DNA of 64,000 bases, taken from assembly GCA_964017235.1 (NCBI GenBank), contig OZ024927.1:46691293-46755292 (forward strand), written 5' to 3'. This DNA is from Sabellastarte sp. h YS-2021. Lineage: Eukaryota; Annelida; Polychaeta; Sabellida; Sabellidae. Made by a program: the position numbers and the translations under genes. This document shows positions 29,085 to 43,100 of the stretch, piece after piece (within the stretch, counting starts at the first letter, position 1; the number at the start of each line of letters is the position of its first letter). The notes under the pieces are model-generated. The model saw only the letters and a list, made by a program, of their open reading frames with translations, did not search any database and was not told where the DNA came from.

Positions 29085-32000
29085 TACTCACCTACTCAAA
29101 ATGAGTAAATGCGAATTATCTCTAAAAGTATTGCAGATAGCCAATTTATCTCAAATAAATCATTCACCTACTTTTGGGAGAGCTTTCACTTGGTGAAGTT
29201 TCAGACCCATAGCTAATTACTCACCTACTCAAAATGAGTAAATGCGAATTATCTCTAAAAGTATTGCAGATAGCCAATTTTTCTCAAATTAATCATTCAC
29301 CTACTTTTGGGAGAGCTTTCACTTGGTGAAGTTTCAGACCCATAGCTAATTACTCACCTACTCAAAATGAGTAAATGCGAATTATCTCTAAAAGTATTGC
29401 AGATAGCCAATTTTTCTCAAATAACTCATTCATCTACTTTTGGCAGAGCTTTCACTTGGTGAAGTTTCAGACCCATAGCTAATTACTCACCTACTGAAAA
29501 TGAGTAAATGTGAATTATCTCTAAAAGTATTGCAGATAGCCAATTTTTCTCAAATAACTCATTCACCTACTTTTGGGAGAGCTTTCACTTGGTGAAGTTT
29601 CAGACCCATAGCTAATTACTCACCTACTCAAAATGAGTAAATGCGAATTATCTCTAAAAGTATTGCAGATAGCCAATTTTTCTCAAATAACTCATTCACC
29701 TACTTTTGGCAGAGCTTTCACTTGGTGAAGTTTCAGACCCATAGCTAATTACTCACCTACTGAAAATGAGTAAATGTGAATTATCTCTAAAAGTATTGCA
29801 GATAGCCAATTTTTCTCAAATAACTCATTCACCTACTTTTGGGAGAGCTTTCACTTGAAGTTTCAGACCCATAGCTAATTATTTACCTACTCAAAATGAG
29901 TAAATGCTAATTATCTGTAAAAGTATTGGGGATACCCAATTTTTATCAAATAACTCATTCATCTACTTGTGGGAGAGCTTTCACATGGTGAAGTTTCAGA
30001 CCCATAGCTAATTACTCACCTACTCAAAATGAGTAAATGCGAATTATCTCTAAAAGTATTGCAGATAGCCAATTTTTATCAAATAACTCATTCATCTACT
30101 TGTGGGAGAGCTTTCACATGGTGAAGTTTCAGACCCATAGCTAATTACTCACCTACTCAAAATGAGTAAATGCGAATTATCTCTAAAAGTATTGCAGATA
30201 GCCAATTTTTCTCAAATTAATCATTCACCTACTTTTGGGAGAGCTTTCACTTGGTGAAGTTTCAGACCCATAGCTAATTACTCACCTACTCAAAATGAGT
30301 AAATGCGAATTATCTCTAAAAGTATTGCAGATAGCCAATTTTTCTCAAATTAATCATTCACCTACTTTTGGGAGAGCTTTCACTTGGTGAAGTTTCAGAC
30401 CCATAGCTAATTACTCACCTACTCAAAATGAGTAAATGCGAATTATCTCTAAAAGTATTGCAGATAGCCAATTTTTCTCAAATAACTCATTCACCTACTT
30501 TTGGGAGAGCTTTCACTTGGTGAAGTTTCAGACCCATAGCTAATTACTCACCTACTCAAAATGAGTAAATGCGAATTATCTCTAAAAGTATTGCAGATAG
30601 CCAATTTTTCTCAAATAACTCATTCACCTACTTTTGGGAGAGCTTTCACTTGGTGAAGTTTCAGACCCATAGCTAATTACTCACCTACTCAAAATGAGTA
30701 AATGCGAATTATCTCTAAAAGTATTGCAGATAGCCAATTTATCTCAAATAACTCATTCACCTACTTTTGGGAGAGCTTTCACTTGGTGAAGTTTCAGACC
30801 CATAGCTAATTACTCACCTACTCAAAATGAGTAAATGCGAATTATCTCTAAAAGTATTGCAGATAGCCAATTTTTCTCAAATAACTCATTCACCTACTTT
30901 TGGGAGAGCTTTCACTTGGTGAAGTTTCAGACCCATAGCTAATTACTCACCTACTCAAAATGAGTAAATGCGAATTATCTCTAAAAGTATTGAAGATAGC
31001 CAATTTTTCTCAAATAACTCATTCACCTACTTTTGGCAGAGCTTTCACTTGGTGAAGTTTCAGACCCATAGCTAATTACTCACCTACTCAAAATGAGTAA
31101 ATGCGAATTATCTCTAAAAGTATTGCAGATAGCCAATTTTTCTCAAATAACTCATTCACCTACTTTTGGGAGAGCTTTCACTTGGTGAAGTTTCAGACCC
31201 ATAGCTAATTACTCACCTACTCAAAATGAGTAAATGCGAATTATCTCTAAAAGTATTGCAGATAGCCAATTTTTCTCAAATAACTCATTCACCTACTTTT
31301 GGCAGAGCTTTCACTTGGTGAAGTTTCAGACCCATAGCTAATTACTCACCTACTCAAAATGAGTAAATGCGAATTATCTCTAAAAGTATTGCAGATAGCC
31401 AATTTTTCTCAAATAACTCATTCACCTACTTTTGGGAGAGCTTTCACTTGGTGAAGTTTCAGACCCATAGCTAATTACTCACCTACTCAAAATGAGTAAA
31501 TGCGAATTATCTCTAAAAGTATTGCAGATAGCCAATTTTTCTCAAATAACTCATTCACCTACTTTTGGGAGAGCTTTCACTTGGTGAAGTTTCAGACCCA
31601 TAGCTAATTACTCACCTACTCAAAATGAGTAAATGCGAATTATCTCTAAAAGTATTGCAGATAGCCAATTTTTCTCAAATAACTCATTCACCTACTTTTG
31701 GGAGAGCTTTCACTTGGTGAAGTTTCAGACCCATAGCTAATTACTCACCTACTCAAAATGAGTAAATGCGAATTATCTCTAAAAGTATTGCAGATAGCCA
31801 ATTTTTCTCAAATAACTCATTCACCTACTTTTGGGAGAGCTTTCACTTGGTGAAGTTTCAGACCCATAGCTAATTACTCACCTACTCAAAATGAGTAAAT
31901 GCGAATTATCTCTAAAAGTATTGCAGATAGCCAATTTTTCTCAAATAACTCATTCACCTACTTTTGGGAGAGCTTTCACTTGGTGAAGTTTCAGACCCAT

Positions 32001-35000
32001 AGCTAATTACTCACCTACTCAAAATGAGTAAATGCGAATTATCTCTAAAAGTATTGAAGATAGCCAATTTTTCTCAAATAACTCATTCACCTACTTTTGG
32101 CAGAGCTTTCACTTGGTGAAGTTTCAGACCCATAGCTAATTATTCACCTACTCAAAATGAGTAAATGTGAATTATCTCTAAAAGTATTGCAGATAGCCAA
32201 TTTTTCTCAAATAACTCATTCACCTACTTTTGGGAGAGCTTTCACTTGGTGAAGTTTCAGACCCATAGCTATTTATTCACCTACTCAAAATGAGTAAATG
32301 CTAATTATCTGTAAAAGTATTGCAGATACCCAATTTTTATCAAATAACTCATTCATCTACTTTTGGGAGAGCTTTCACATGGTGAAGTTTCAGACCCATA
32401 GCTAATTACTCACCTACTCAAAATGAGTAAATGCGAATTATCTCTAAAAGTATTGCAGATAGCCAATTTTTCTCAAATTAATCATTCACCTACTTTTGGG
32501 AGAGCTTTCACTTGGTGAAGTTTCAGACCCATAGCTAATTACTCACCTACTCAAAATGAGTAAATGCGAATTATCTCTAAAAGTATTGCAGATAGCCAAT
32601 TTTTCTCAAATAAATCATTCACCTACTTTTGGGAGAGCTTTCACTTGGTGAAGTTTCAGACCCATAGCTAATTACTCACCTACTCAAAATGAGTAAATGC
32701 GAATTATCTCTAAAAGTATTGCAGATAGCCAATTTTTCTCAAATTAATCATTCACCTACTTTTGGGAGAGCTTTCACTTGGTGAAGTTTCAGACCCATAG
32801 CTAATTACTCACCTACTCAAAATGAGTAAATGCGAATTATCTCTAAAAGTATTGCAGATAGCCAATTTATCTCAAATAAATCATTCACCTACTTTTGGGA
32901 GAGCTTTCACTTGGTGAAGTTTCAGACCCATAGCTAATTACTCACCTACTCAAAATGAGTAAATGCGAATTATCTGTAAAAGTATTACAGATAGCCAATT
33001 TTTGTCAAATTAATCATTCACCCACTTTTGGGAGAGCTTTCACTTGGTGAAGTTTCAGACCCATAGCTAATTACTCACCTACTCAAAATGAGTAAATGCG
33101 AATTATCTCTAAAAGTATTACAGATAGCCAATTTTTCTCAAATAACTCATTCACCTACTTTTGGGAGAGCTTTCACTTGAAGTTTCAGACCCATAGCTAA
33201 TTATTTACCTACTCAAAATGAGTAAATGCTAATTATCTGTAAAAGTATTGGGGATACCCAATTTTTATCAAATAACTCATTCATCTACTTGTGGGAGAGC
33301 TTTCACATGGTGAAGTTTCAGACCCATAGCTAATTACTCACCTACTCAAAATGAGTAAATGCGAATTATCTCTAAAAGTATTGCAGATAGCCAATTTTTC
33401 TCAAATAACTCATTCACCTACTTTTGGGAGAGCTTTCACTTGGTGAAGTTTCAGACCCATAGCTAATTACTCACCTACTGAAAATGAGTAAATGTGAATT
33501 ATCTCTAAAAGTATTGCAGATAGCCAATTTTTCTCAAATAACTCATTCACCTACTTTTGGCAGAGCTTTCACTTGGTGAAGTTTCAGACCCATAGCTAAT
33601 TACTCACCTACTCAAAATGAGTAAATGTGAATTATCTCTAAAAGTATTGCAGATAGCCAATTTTTATCAAATAACTCATTCATCTACTTGTGGGAGAGCT
33701 TTCACATGGTGAAGTTTCAGACCCATAGCTAATTACTCACCTACTCAAAATGAGTAAATGCGAATTATCTCTAAAAGTATTGCAGATAGCCAATTTTTCT
33801 CAAATTAATCATTCACCTACTTTTGGGAGAGCTTTCACTTGGTGAAGTTTCAGACCCATAGCTAATTACTCACCTACTCAAAATGAGTAAATGCGAATTA
33901 TCTCTAAAAGTATTGCAGATAGCCAATTTTTCTCAAATAACTCATTCACCTACTTTTGGGAGAGCTTTCACTTGGTGAAGTTTCAGACCCATAGCTAATT
34001 ACTCACCTACTCAAAATGAGTAAATGCGAATTATCTCTAAAAGTATTGCAGATAGCCAATTTTTCTCAAATAACTCATTCACCTACTTTTGGGAGAGCTT
34101 TCACTTGGTGAAGTTTCAGACCCATAGCTAATTACTCACCTACTCAAAATGAGTAAATGCGAATTATCTCTAAAAGTATTGCAGATAGCCAATTTTTCTC
34201 AAATAACTCATTCACCTACTTTTGGGAGAGCTTTCACTTGGTGAAGTTTCAGACCCATAGCTAATTACTCACCTACTCAAAATGAGTAAATGCGAATTAT
34301 CTCTAAAAGTATTGCAGATAGCCAATTTTTCTCAAATAACTCATTCACCTACTTTTGGCAGAGCTTTCACTTGGTGAAGTTTCAGACCCATAGCTAATTA
34401 TTCACCTACTCAAAATGAGTAAATGTGAATTATCTCTAAAAGTATTGCAGATAGCCAATTTTTCTCAAATAACTCATTCACCTACTTTTGGGAGAGCTTT
34501 CACTTGGTGAAGTTTCAGACCCATAGCTATTTATTCACCTACTCAAAATGAGTAAATGCTAATTATCTGTAAAAGTATTGCAGATACCCAATTTTTATCA
34601 AATAACTCATTCATCTACTTTTGGGAGAGCTTTCACATGGTGAAGTTTCAGACCCATAGCTAATTACTCACCTACTCAAAATGAGTAAATGCGAATTATC
34701 TCTAAAAGTATTGCAGATAGCCAATTTTTCTCAAATAACTCATTCACCTACTTTTGGCAGAGCTTTCACTTGGTGAAGTTTCAGACCCATAGCTAATTAC
34801 TCACCTACTCAAAATGAGTAAATGCGAATTATCTCTAAAAGTATTGCAGATAGCCAATTTTTCTCAAATAACTCATTCACCTACTTTTGGGAGAGCTTTC
34901 ACTTGGTGAAGTTTCAGACCCATAGCTAATTACTCACCTACTCAAAATGAGTAAATGCGAATTATCTCTAAAAGTATTGCAGATAGCCAATTTTTCTCAA

Positions 35001-38000
35001 ATAACTCATTCACCTACTTTTGGGAGAGCTTTCACTTGGTGAAGTTTCAGACCCATAGCTAATTACTCACCTACTCAAAATGAGTAAATGCGAATTATCT
35101 CTAAAAGTATTGCAGATAGCCAATTTTTCTCAAATAACTCATTCACCTACTTTTGGGAGAGCTTTCACTTGGTGAAGTTTCAGACCCATAGCTAATTACT
35201 CACCTACTCAAAATGAGTAAATGCGAATTATCTCTAAAAGTATTGCAGATAGCCAATTTTTCTCAAATAACTCATTCACCTACTTTTGGGAGAGCTTTCA
35301 CTTGGTGAAGTTTCAGACCCATAGCTAATTACTCACCTACTCAAAATGAGTAAATGCGAATTATCTCTAAAAGTATTGAAGATAGCCAATTTTTCTCAAA
35401 TAACTCATTCACCTACTTTTGGCAGAGCTTTCACTTGGTGAAGTTTCAGACCCATAGCTAATTATTCACCTACTCAAAATGAGTAAATGTGAATTATCTC
35501 TAAAAGTATTGCAGATAGCCAATTTTTCTCAAATAACTCATTCACCTACTTTTGGGAGAGCTTTCACTTGGTGAAGTTTCAGACCCATAGCTATTTATTC
35601 ACCTACTCAAAATGAGTAAATGCTAATTATCTGTAAAAGTATTGCAGATACCCAATTTTTATCAAATAACTCATTCATCTACTTTTGGGAGAGCTTTCAC
35701 ATGGTGAAGTTTCAGACCCATAGCTAATTACTCACCTACTCAAAATGAGTAAATGCGAATTATCTCTAAAAGTATTGCAGATAGCCAATTTTTCTCAAAT
35801 TAATCATTCACCTACTTTTGGGAGAGCTTTCACTTGGTGAAGTTTCAGACCCATAGCTAATTACTCACCTACTCAAAATGAGTAAATGCGAATTATCTCT
35901 AAAAGTATTGCAGATAGCCAATTTATCTCAAATAAATCATTCACCTACTTTTGGGAGAGCTTTCACTTGGTGAAGTTTCAGACCCATAGCTAATTACTCA
36001 CCTACTCAAAATGAGTAAATGCGAATTATCTCTAAAAGTATTGCAGATAGCCAATTTTTCTCAAATTAATCATTCACCTACTTTTGGGAGAGCTTTCACT
36101 TGGTGAAGTTTCAGACCCATAGCTAATTACTCACCTACTCAAAATGAGTAAATGCGAATTATCTCTAAAAGTATTGCAGATAGCCAATTTATCTCAAATA
36201 AATCATTCACCTACTTTTGGGAGAGCTTTCACTTGGTGAAGTTTCAGACCCATAGCTAATTACTCACCTACTCAAAATGAGTAAATGCGAATTATCTGTA
36301 AAAGTATTACAGATAGCCAATTTTTGTCAAATTAATCATTCACCCACTTTTGGGAGAGCTTTCACTTGGTGAAGTTTCAGACCCATAGCTAATTACTCAC
36401 CTACTCAAAATGAGTAAATGCGAATTATCTCTAAAAGTATTGCAGATAGCCAATTTTTCTCAAATAACTCATTCACCTACTTTTGGGAGAGCTTTCACTT
36501 GGTGAAGTTTCAGACCCATAGCTAATTACTCACCTACTCAAAATGAGTAAATGTGAATTATCTCTAAAAGTATTGCAGATAGCCAATTTTTCTCAAATAA
36601 CTCATTCATCTACTTTTGGCAGAGCTTTCACTTGGTGAAGTTTCAGACCCATAGCTAATTACTCACCTACTGAAAATGAGTAAATGTGAATTATCTCTAA
36701 AAGTATTGCAGATAGCCAATTTTTCTCAAATAACTCATTCACCTACTTTTGGGAGAGCTTTCACTTGGTGAAGTTTCAGACCCATAACTAATTACTCACC
36801 TACTCAAAATGAGTAAATGCGAATTATCTCTAAAAGTATTGCAGATAGCCAATTTTTCTCAAATAACTCATTCACCTACTTTTGGCAGAGCTTTCACTTG
36901 GTGAAGTTTCAGACCCATAGCTAATTACTCACCTACTGAAAATGAGTAAATGTGAATTATCTCTAAAAGTATTGCAGATAGCCAATTTTTCTCAAATAAC
37001 TCATTCACCTACTTTTGGGAGAGCTTTCACTTGAAGTTTCAGACCCATAGCTAATTATTTACCTACTCAAAATGAGTAAATGCTAATTATCTGTAAAAGT
37101 ATTGCAGATACCCAATTTTTATCAAATAACTCATTCATCTACTTGTGGGAGAGCTTTCACATGGTGAAGTTTCAGACCCATAGCTAATTACTCACCTACT
37201 CAAAATGAGTAAATACGAATTATCTCTAAAAGTATTGCAGATAGCCAATTTTTCTCAAATAACTCATTCACCTACTTTTGGGAGAGCTTTCACTTGGTGA
37301 AGTTTCAGACCCATAGCTAATTACTCACCTACTCAAAATGAGTAAATGTGAATTATCTCTAAAAGTATTGCAGATAGCCAATTTTTCTCAAATAACTCAT
37401 TCACCTACTTTTGGCAGAGCTTTCACTTGAAGTTTCAGACCCATAGCTAATTACTCACCTACTCAAAATGAGTAAATGTGAATTATCTCTAAAAGTATTG
37501 CAGATAGCCAATTTTTATCAAATAACTCATTCATCTACTTGTGGGAGAGCTTTCACATGGTGAAGTTTCAGACCCATAGCTAATTACTCACCTACTCAAA
37601 ATGAGTAAATGCGAATTATCTCTAAAAGTATTGCAGATAGCCAATTTTTCTCAAATTAATCATTCACCTACTTTTGGGAGAGCTTTCACTTGGTGAAGTT
37701 TCAGACCCATAGCTAATTACTCACCTACTCAAAATGAGTAAATGCGAATTATCTCTAAAAGTATTGCAGATAGCCAATTTTTCTCAAATTAATCATTCAC
37801 CTACTTTTGGGAGAGCTTTCACTTGGTGAAGTTTCAGACCCATAGCTAATTACTCACCTACTCAAAATGAGTAAATGCGAATTATCTCTAAAAGTATTGC
37901 AGATAGCCAATTTTTCTCAAATAACTCATTCACCTACTTTTGGCAGAGCTTTCACTTGGTGAAGTTTCAGACCCATAGCTAATTACTCACCTACTCAAAA

Positions 38001-38885
38001 TGAGTAAATGTGAATTATCTCTAAAAGTATTGCAGATAGCCAATTTTTCTCAAATAACTCATTCACCTACTTTTGGGAGAGCTTTCACTTGGTGAAGTTT
38101 CAGACCCATAGCTAATTACTCACCTACTCAAAATGAGTAAATGCGAATTATCTCTAAAAGTATTGCAGATAGCCAATTTTTCTCAAATAACTCATTCACC
38201 TACTTTTGGGAGAGCTTTCACTTGGTGAAGTTTCAGACCCATAGCTAATTACTCACCTACTCAAAATGAGTAAATGCGAATTATCTCTAAAAGTATTGAA
38301 GATAGCCAATTTTTCTCAAATAACTCATTCACCTACTTTTGGCAGAGCTTTCACTTGGTGAAGTTTCAGACCCATAGCTAATTATTCACCTACTCAAAAT
38401 GAGTAAATGTGAATTATCTCTAAAAGTATTGCAGATAGCCAATTTTTCTCAAATAACTCATTGACCTACTTTTGGGAGAGCTTTCACTTGGTGAAGTTTC
38501 AGACCCATAGCTATTTATTCACCTACTCAAAATGAGTAAATGCTAATTATCTGTAAAAGTATTGCGGATACCCAATTTTTATCAAATACTCATTCATCTA
38601 CTTGTGGGAGAGCTTTCACATGGTGAAGTTTCATACCCATAGCTAATTACTCACCTACTCAAAATGAGTAAATGCGAATTACCTCTAAAAGTATTGCAGA
38701 TAGCCAATTTTTCTCAAATTAATCATTCACCTACTTTCGGGAGAGCTTTCACTTGGTGAAGTTTCAGACCCATAGATAATTATTCACCTACTCAAAATGA
38801 GTAAATGTGAATTATCTCTTAATAGTATTGCAGATAGCCAATTTTTCTCAAATAACTCATTCACCTAATTTTGGAAGAGCTTTCA
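29085..38885 (+). repeat. 133-bp satellite array, about 73 copies
   Basis: Successive AGCTAATTAC phases lie 133 bp apart (29211, 29344, 29477). Each unit has CTCACCTACTCAAAATGAGT, AATTATCTCTAAAAGTATTG, CAGATAGCCAATTTTTCTC, CATTCACCTACTTTTGGGAG and CTTTCACTTGGTGAAG. Diagnostic variants recur in ordered blocks (GCTAATTATCTG with AGATACCC; TTATCTCAAATAAATC; a 4-bp deletion giving CACTTGAAG). The array therefore grew by block duplication, not unit by unit. The most common change, GCGAATT to GTGAATT, is the expected CpG decay. Confidence 0.95.
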
Positions 38886-39324
38886 CACACGAAAATGAAA
38901 AATTGTGAATATCTCGGAAAAGCTATTTCTTCTGCTTTAATGCTCGGCGGGAGATACACACCGCGGCAGTGGTCTTGACAAAAATTTTTGTCTCCCCAAA
39001 AATGGTGGCCATTTTGAATTTTCAAAGTTTTTGGACAAAATTTTGGACCTGCTGGGTATCTCTGCAGAGTAGCCATGCCAATTTTCAAAATATTTTTGTC
39101 TCGCCAAATATAGCGGACATTTTAAATTTTTTTATTTTTTGCAAAACACAAAAATGCTTATATCTTGAAAACCGTGCTAGATAGAGCAGACTGCGCTGAC
39201 TTTGGTTGCCACAACAGTATAAGGCTAGAAACGAAGCATTTTCTTAATACTTTAGTACTCACCTTTATATCCTTTTCGGGACGCTTTGTTTTTGCTATGC
39301 AAAAACATTATCTTTTTTTTTTGC
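38886..39324 (+). repeat. 3' region of the composite: two terminal structures and 169-bp units
   Basis: It contains GGCGGGAGATA plus hairpin, about 1.4 diverged 169-bp units (38975-39190), a unique tail (GACTGCGCTGACTTTGG) and GGGACGCTT plus a perfect 8-bp-stem hairpin. Each 3' copy complements a 5' head seen elsewhere. Confidence 0.7.
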
Positions 39325-41640
39325 GAGCGATCCTCTAGTTGACTTTTATCTCTAAAAATATTACAGATAGGCAATTTCTTCTAAATAAGTCATTCACCTA
39401 CTTTTGGGTGATCTACCACATAGTGAAGTTGCAGAACTGTAGCTCTTTGGATAGCTGAGTAATAGCTACTAAAATGAGTAAATGTCTTTTATCTGTTAAA
39501 AGGTATTACAGGTAGGCAATTTCTTCTAAATAAATCATTCACCTACTTTTGTGTGATCTACAACATAGTGAAGTTGCAGAACTGTAGCTCTTTGGGTAGC
39601 AGAGTAATAGCTACCAAAATGAGTAGTTGTCTTTTATCTCTAAAAATATTACACATAGGCAATTTCTTCTAAATAAGTCATTCACCTACTTTTGTGTGAT
39701 CTACCACATAGTGAAGTTGCAGAACTGTAGCTCTTTGGATAGCTGAGTAATAGCGACTAAAATGAGTAAATGTCTTTTATCTCTAAAAGTATTACAGGTA
39801 GGCAATTTCTTCTAAATAAGTCATTCACCTACTTTTGGGTGATCTACCACATAGTGAAGTTGCAGAACTGTAGCTCTTTGGATAGGTGAGTAATAGCTAC
39901 CAAAATGAGTAATTGTCTTTTATCTCTAAAAATGTTACAGATAGGCAATTTCTTCTAAATAAGTCATTCACCTACTTTTGGGTGATCTACCACATAGTGA
40001 AGTTGCAGAACTGTAGCTCTTTGGATAGCTGAGTAATAGCTACTAAAATGAGTAAATGTCTTTTATCTCTAAAAGTATTACAGGTAGGCAATTTCTTCTA
40101 AATAAGTCATTCACACACTTTTGGGTGATCTACCACATAGTGAAGTTGCAGAACTGTAGCTCTTTGGATAGGTGAGTAATAGCTACTAAAATGAGTAAAT
40201 GTCTTTTATCCCTAAAAGTATTACAGGTAGGCAATTTCTTCTAAATAAGTCATTCACCTACTTTTGGGTGATCTACCACATAGTGAAGTTGCAGAACTGT
40301 AGCTCTTTGGATAGGTGAGTAATACCTGTCAAAATGAGTAATTGACTTTTATCTCTAAAAATATTACAGATAGGCAATTTCTTCTAAATAAGCCATTCAC
40401 CTACTTTTGGGTGATCTACCACATAGTGAAGTTGCAGAACTGTAGCTCTTTGGATAGGTGAGTAATAGCTACTAAAATGAGTCAATGTCTTTTATCTCTA
40501 AAAGTTTTACAGGTAGGCAATTTCTTCTAAATAAGTCATTCACCTACTTTTGGGTGATCTACCACATAGTGAAGTTGCAGAACTGTAGCTCTTTGGATAG
40601 CTGAGTGATAGCTACTAAAATGAGTAAATGTCTTTTATCTCTTAAAAGGTATTACAGCTAGGCAATTTCTTCTAAATAAGTCATTCACCTACTTTTGGGT
40701 GATCTACCACATAGTGAAGTTGCAGAACTGTAGCTCTTTGGATGGCAGAGTAATAGCCACTAAAATGAGTAAATGTCTTTTATCTCTAAAAGTATTACAG
40801 GTAGGCAATTTCTTCTAAATAAGTCATTCACACACTTTGGGGTGATCTACCACATAGTGAAGTTGCAGAACTGTAGCTCTTTGGATAGGTGAGTAATAGC
40901 TATCAAAATGAGTAATTGTCTTTTATCTCTTAAAAGGTATTACAGGTAGGCAATTTCTTCTAAATAAGTCATTCACCTACTTTTGGGTGATCTACCACAT
41001 AGTGAAGTTGCAGAACTGTAGCTCTTTGGATAACTGAGTAATAGTTACTAAAATGAGTAAATGTCTTTTATCTCTAAAAGTATTACAGGTAGGCAATTTC
41101 TTCTAAATAACTCATTCACCTACTTTTGGGTGATCTACCACATAGTGAAGTTGCAGAACTGTAGCTCTTTGGATAGCTGAGTAATAGCTACTAAAATGAG
41201 TAAATGTCTTTTATCTCTAAAAGTTTTACAGGTAGGCAATTTCTTCTAAATAAGTCATTCACCTACTTTTGGGTGATCTACCACATAGTGAAGTTGCAGA
41301 ACTGTAGCTCTTTGGATGGCAGAGTAATAGCCACTAAAATAAGTAAATATCTTTTATCTCTAAAAGTGTTACAGATAGGCAATTTCTTCTAAATACGTCC
41401 TTACCTACTTTGGGTTGATCTACTGCATAATAAAGTTGCAGAACTGTAGCTCTTTCGATGGCAGAGTAATAGCTACTAAATTGAGTAAATGCCTTTTGTC
41501 TTTAAAAGTATTGCAATGAAACATTAAACTTGTTGTCACTTCTACATGTGCCTCCATCTCACAAGAAAATTTATATTCCACTATCTTTAGTACATCTAAT
41601 TTATACGGCGGGAGATAAATGCATGAGTCAGAATGCTTGT
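39325..41640 (+). mobile_element. 143-bp tandem array (about 15 copies) with TATCTCCCGCC-class 3' end
   Basis: CATTCACCTACTTTTGGGTG phases lie 143-145 bp apart. Units include ATCTACCACATAGTGAAG, GCAGAACTGTAGCTCTTTGG and GCAATTTCTTCTAAATAAG. The tail (CACTTCTACATGTGCCTCC, then CTTTAGTACATCTAA) also occurs at 53.24-53.30 kb. It ends in GGCGGGAGATA at 41607-41617, followed by a weak hairpin GCAT...ATGC. The 5' head is not visible; the array abuts the 3' end of the preceding element. Confidence 0.8.
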
Positions 41641-43098
41641 TATGTTTAGTTTGTACCAAAAAGCTAAAGGTTTAACATCTTAATATTGGAAATTGATCTT
41701 AACAGCAATACATATATGTTACAGTAAATAGGTGAAACCAGTAAATTTGCATATTTACTAAGATTTTGAGTAAAGGGATGCATTTGCTGAATTGATTAGC
41801 AAATATGCATATATTTTTTTAAAAAATCAATATTTTCTTAGTTAAATCTAAAATGCTTGAACTTATTTTATATTTTGATACATTTTATCTGCAAGATTTA
41901 ATAAACCAAACATAGCTGGTCATTTTAGTATTTTACTTCATAAAATACACCAAATTTGTTTCAAATGAAATGTAAACTATCTTAATATTTACTACAAATG
42001 ATTACATAAAACCCTGTAACTGATCACCAAAAATTGGTATAACTAAATCTTACTTTCATAAATCTTGGTTTGTTGTTTGAAGGCTTTATGTCCTCAACTC
42101 GATCTGATATTTCGTTTGAAGTCACAATTACCTGATGGCCACGACTTTCAAGCACCAATCCATTATAATAGTCTAATTTTTCACAGAGCTTCCATGATAA
42201 AAATGTATTTAAATTATTTCCAAAAAATGTGAGCAAAACACACAAAACACCTTGAACACAAAACTGTATCAAAACATATGACTTCTAATCCACCACACTT
42301 CACTACTCCTTCTTGTATAATGTAAACTCATTATCTGACTTTCAGTCTTATCTTAATTGAGGTCACAGTGGGGGAAGAGACTGACCTATCTTGCCACTGA
42401 GAAAAATAAATATATGTTGCTTGTGTAATTTGAGTGGGTGTACCTTATTTTATCTAGGCTCTCTCTTGTAGGTATGTACAACATACCAGTGGGGTTTATC
42501 AGTCCAGCATGTATCTCTGACATTATAATGACCCCTTTACCCCACTGCACACACTTGATTTACACAGTCTTGGAAAAAATCTTTGAGAATGGTGGCAGTT
42601 GAGTAAACATACAGGCATAAAATGAACACACACCCAAGTGAAATTTCTGTAAAGCCTGAATCCTGATTTTTTTTTTACTTAAAATAAGTGACTCCAATCC
42701 AATTTGAGACTTTTCTGGAAGTCTCAAATTTTAAAGAGTTTTGTAAAGTTTACAATTTTACGTACAAATTGGACATATTTTATGATGTCATGAGAAAAGG
42801 GTAAACTAAGTGAGAAAAAAAATGTCTTCATAAGTTACAAGTCATGCACTTTCCTTCAGTTGTTTTACTTAATATATACTTTTAGTGCTTACTCTTGTTG
42901 GAGTATTAAAGTTTGTATTACTCTTTGTATATTAAAATTTGTATATCTTGAAATAGAACATATTTGTAAAATTTATTCAGTCCCACTCAAAAGCAAACCC
43001 CTAAAATTCTTGCCTTTCAAACACACCACTAATTTGGTTTTCTCAGCCTCATCTTAATTATCTGAAAGACTGGGATGAGATTTAAGTTTAAAAGCATG
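41641..43098. other. Mostly unique AT-rich sequence; one unassigned minus-strand open frame
   Basis: A minus-strand frame at 42024-42272 reads WKLCEKLDYYNGLVLESR, then GHQ directly before GTAATT, a possible donor, in the middle. LDYYNG resembles the LDYYTG block of class II histidyl-tRNA synthetase-like proteins, but one short block is not enough for a call. No acceptor AG is visible at a fitting place. Nothing else is recognised. Confidence 0.3.
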
Positions 43099-43100
43099 TA

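Larger units (their letters stand above)
27973..39310 (+). mobile_element. Giant composite tandem-array element (TATCTCCCGCC head; two 3' ends)
   Basis: The head at 27973-28005 is TATCTCCCGCCGGG, loop, then CCCGGGAGGGAGATTA, followed by a (GTGC)n-like run. From 28045 the body is the same as at 60409 onward. It continues with five 169-bp units and about 73 units of a 133-bp satellite. A matching 3' end, GGCGGGAGATA (38946-38956), is followed by a small hairpin ACCGC GGCA GTGGT. More 169-bp units lead to a second 3' end, GGGACGCTT (39278-39286), followed by the perfect hairpin GTTTTTGC TAT GCAAAAAC (39288-39306). That second end matches a different head class (AAGCGTCCC). No protein is encoded. 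Confidence 0.75.

Noticed and set aside
28215..29091. Series of 67-83-residue minus-strand open frames starting MFCNFCE
   Set aside because: They repeat with the 169-bp array and are the same unit translated again. There is no start context, splice signal or domain.
29085..38885. CRISPR-like regularity of repeats
   Set aside because: Units are directly adjacent with no unique spacers, the unit is 133 bp, and the context is eukaryotic. It is a satellite array.
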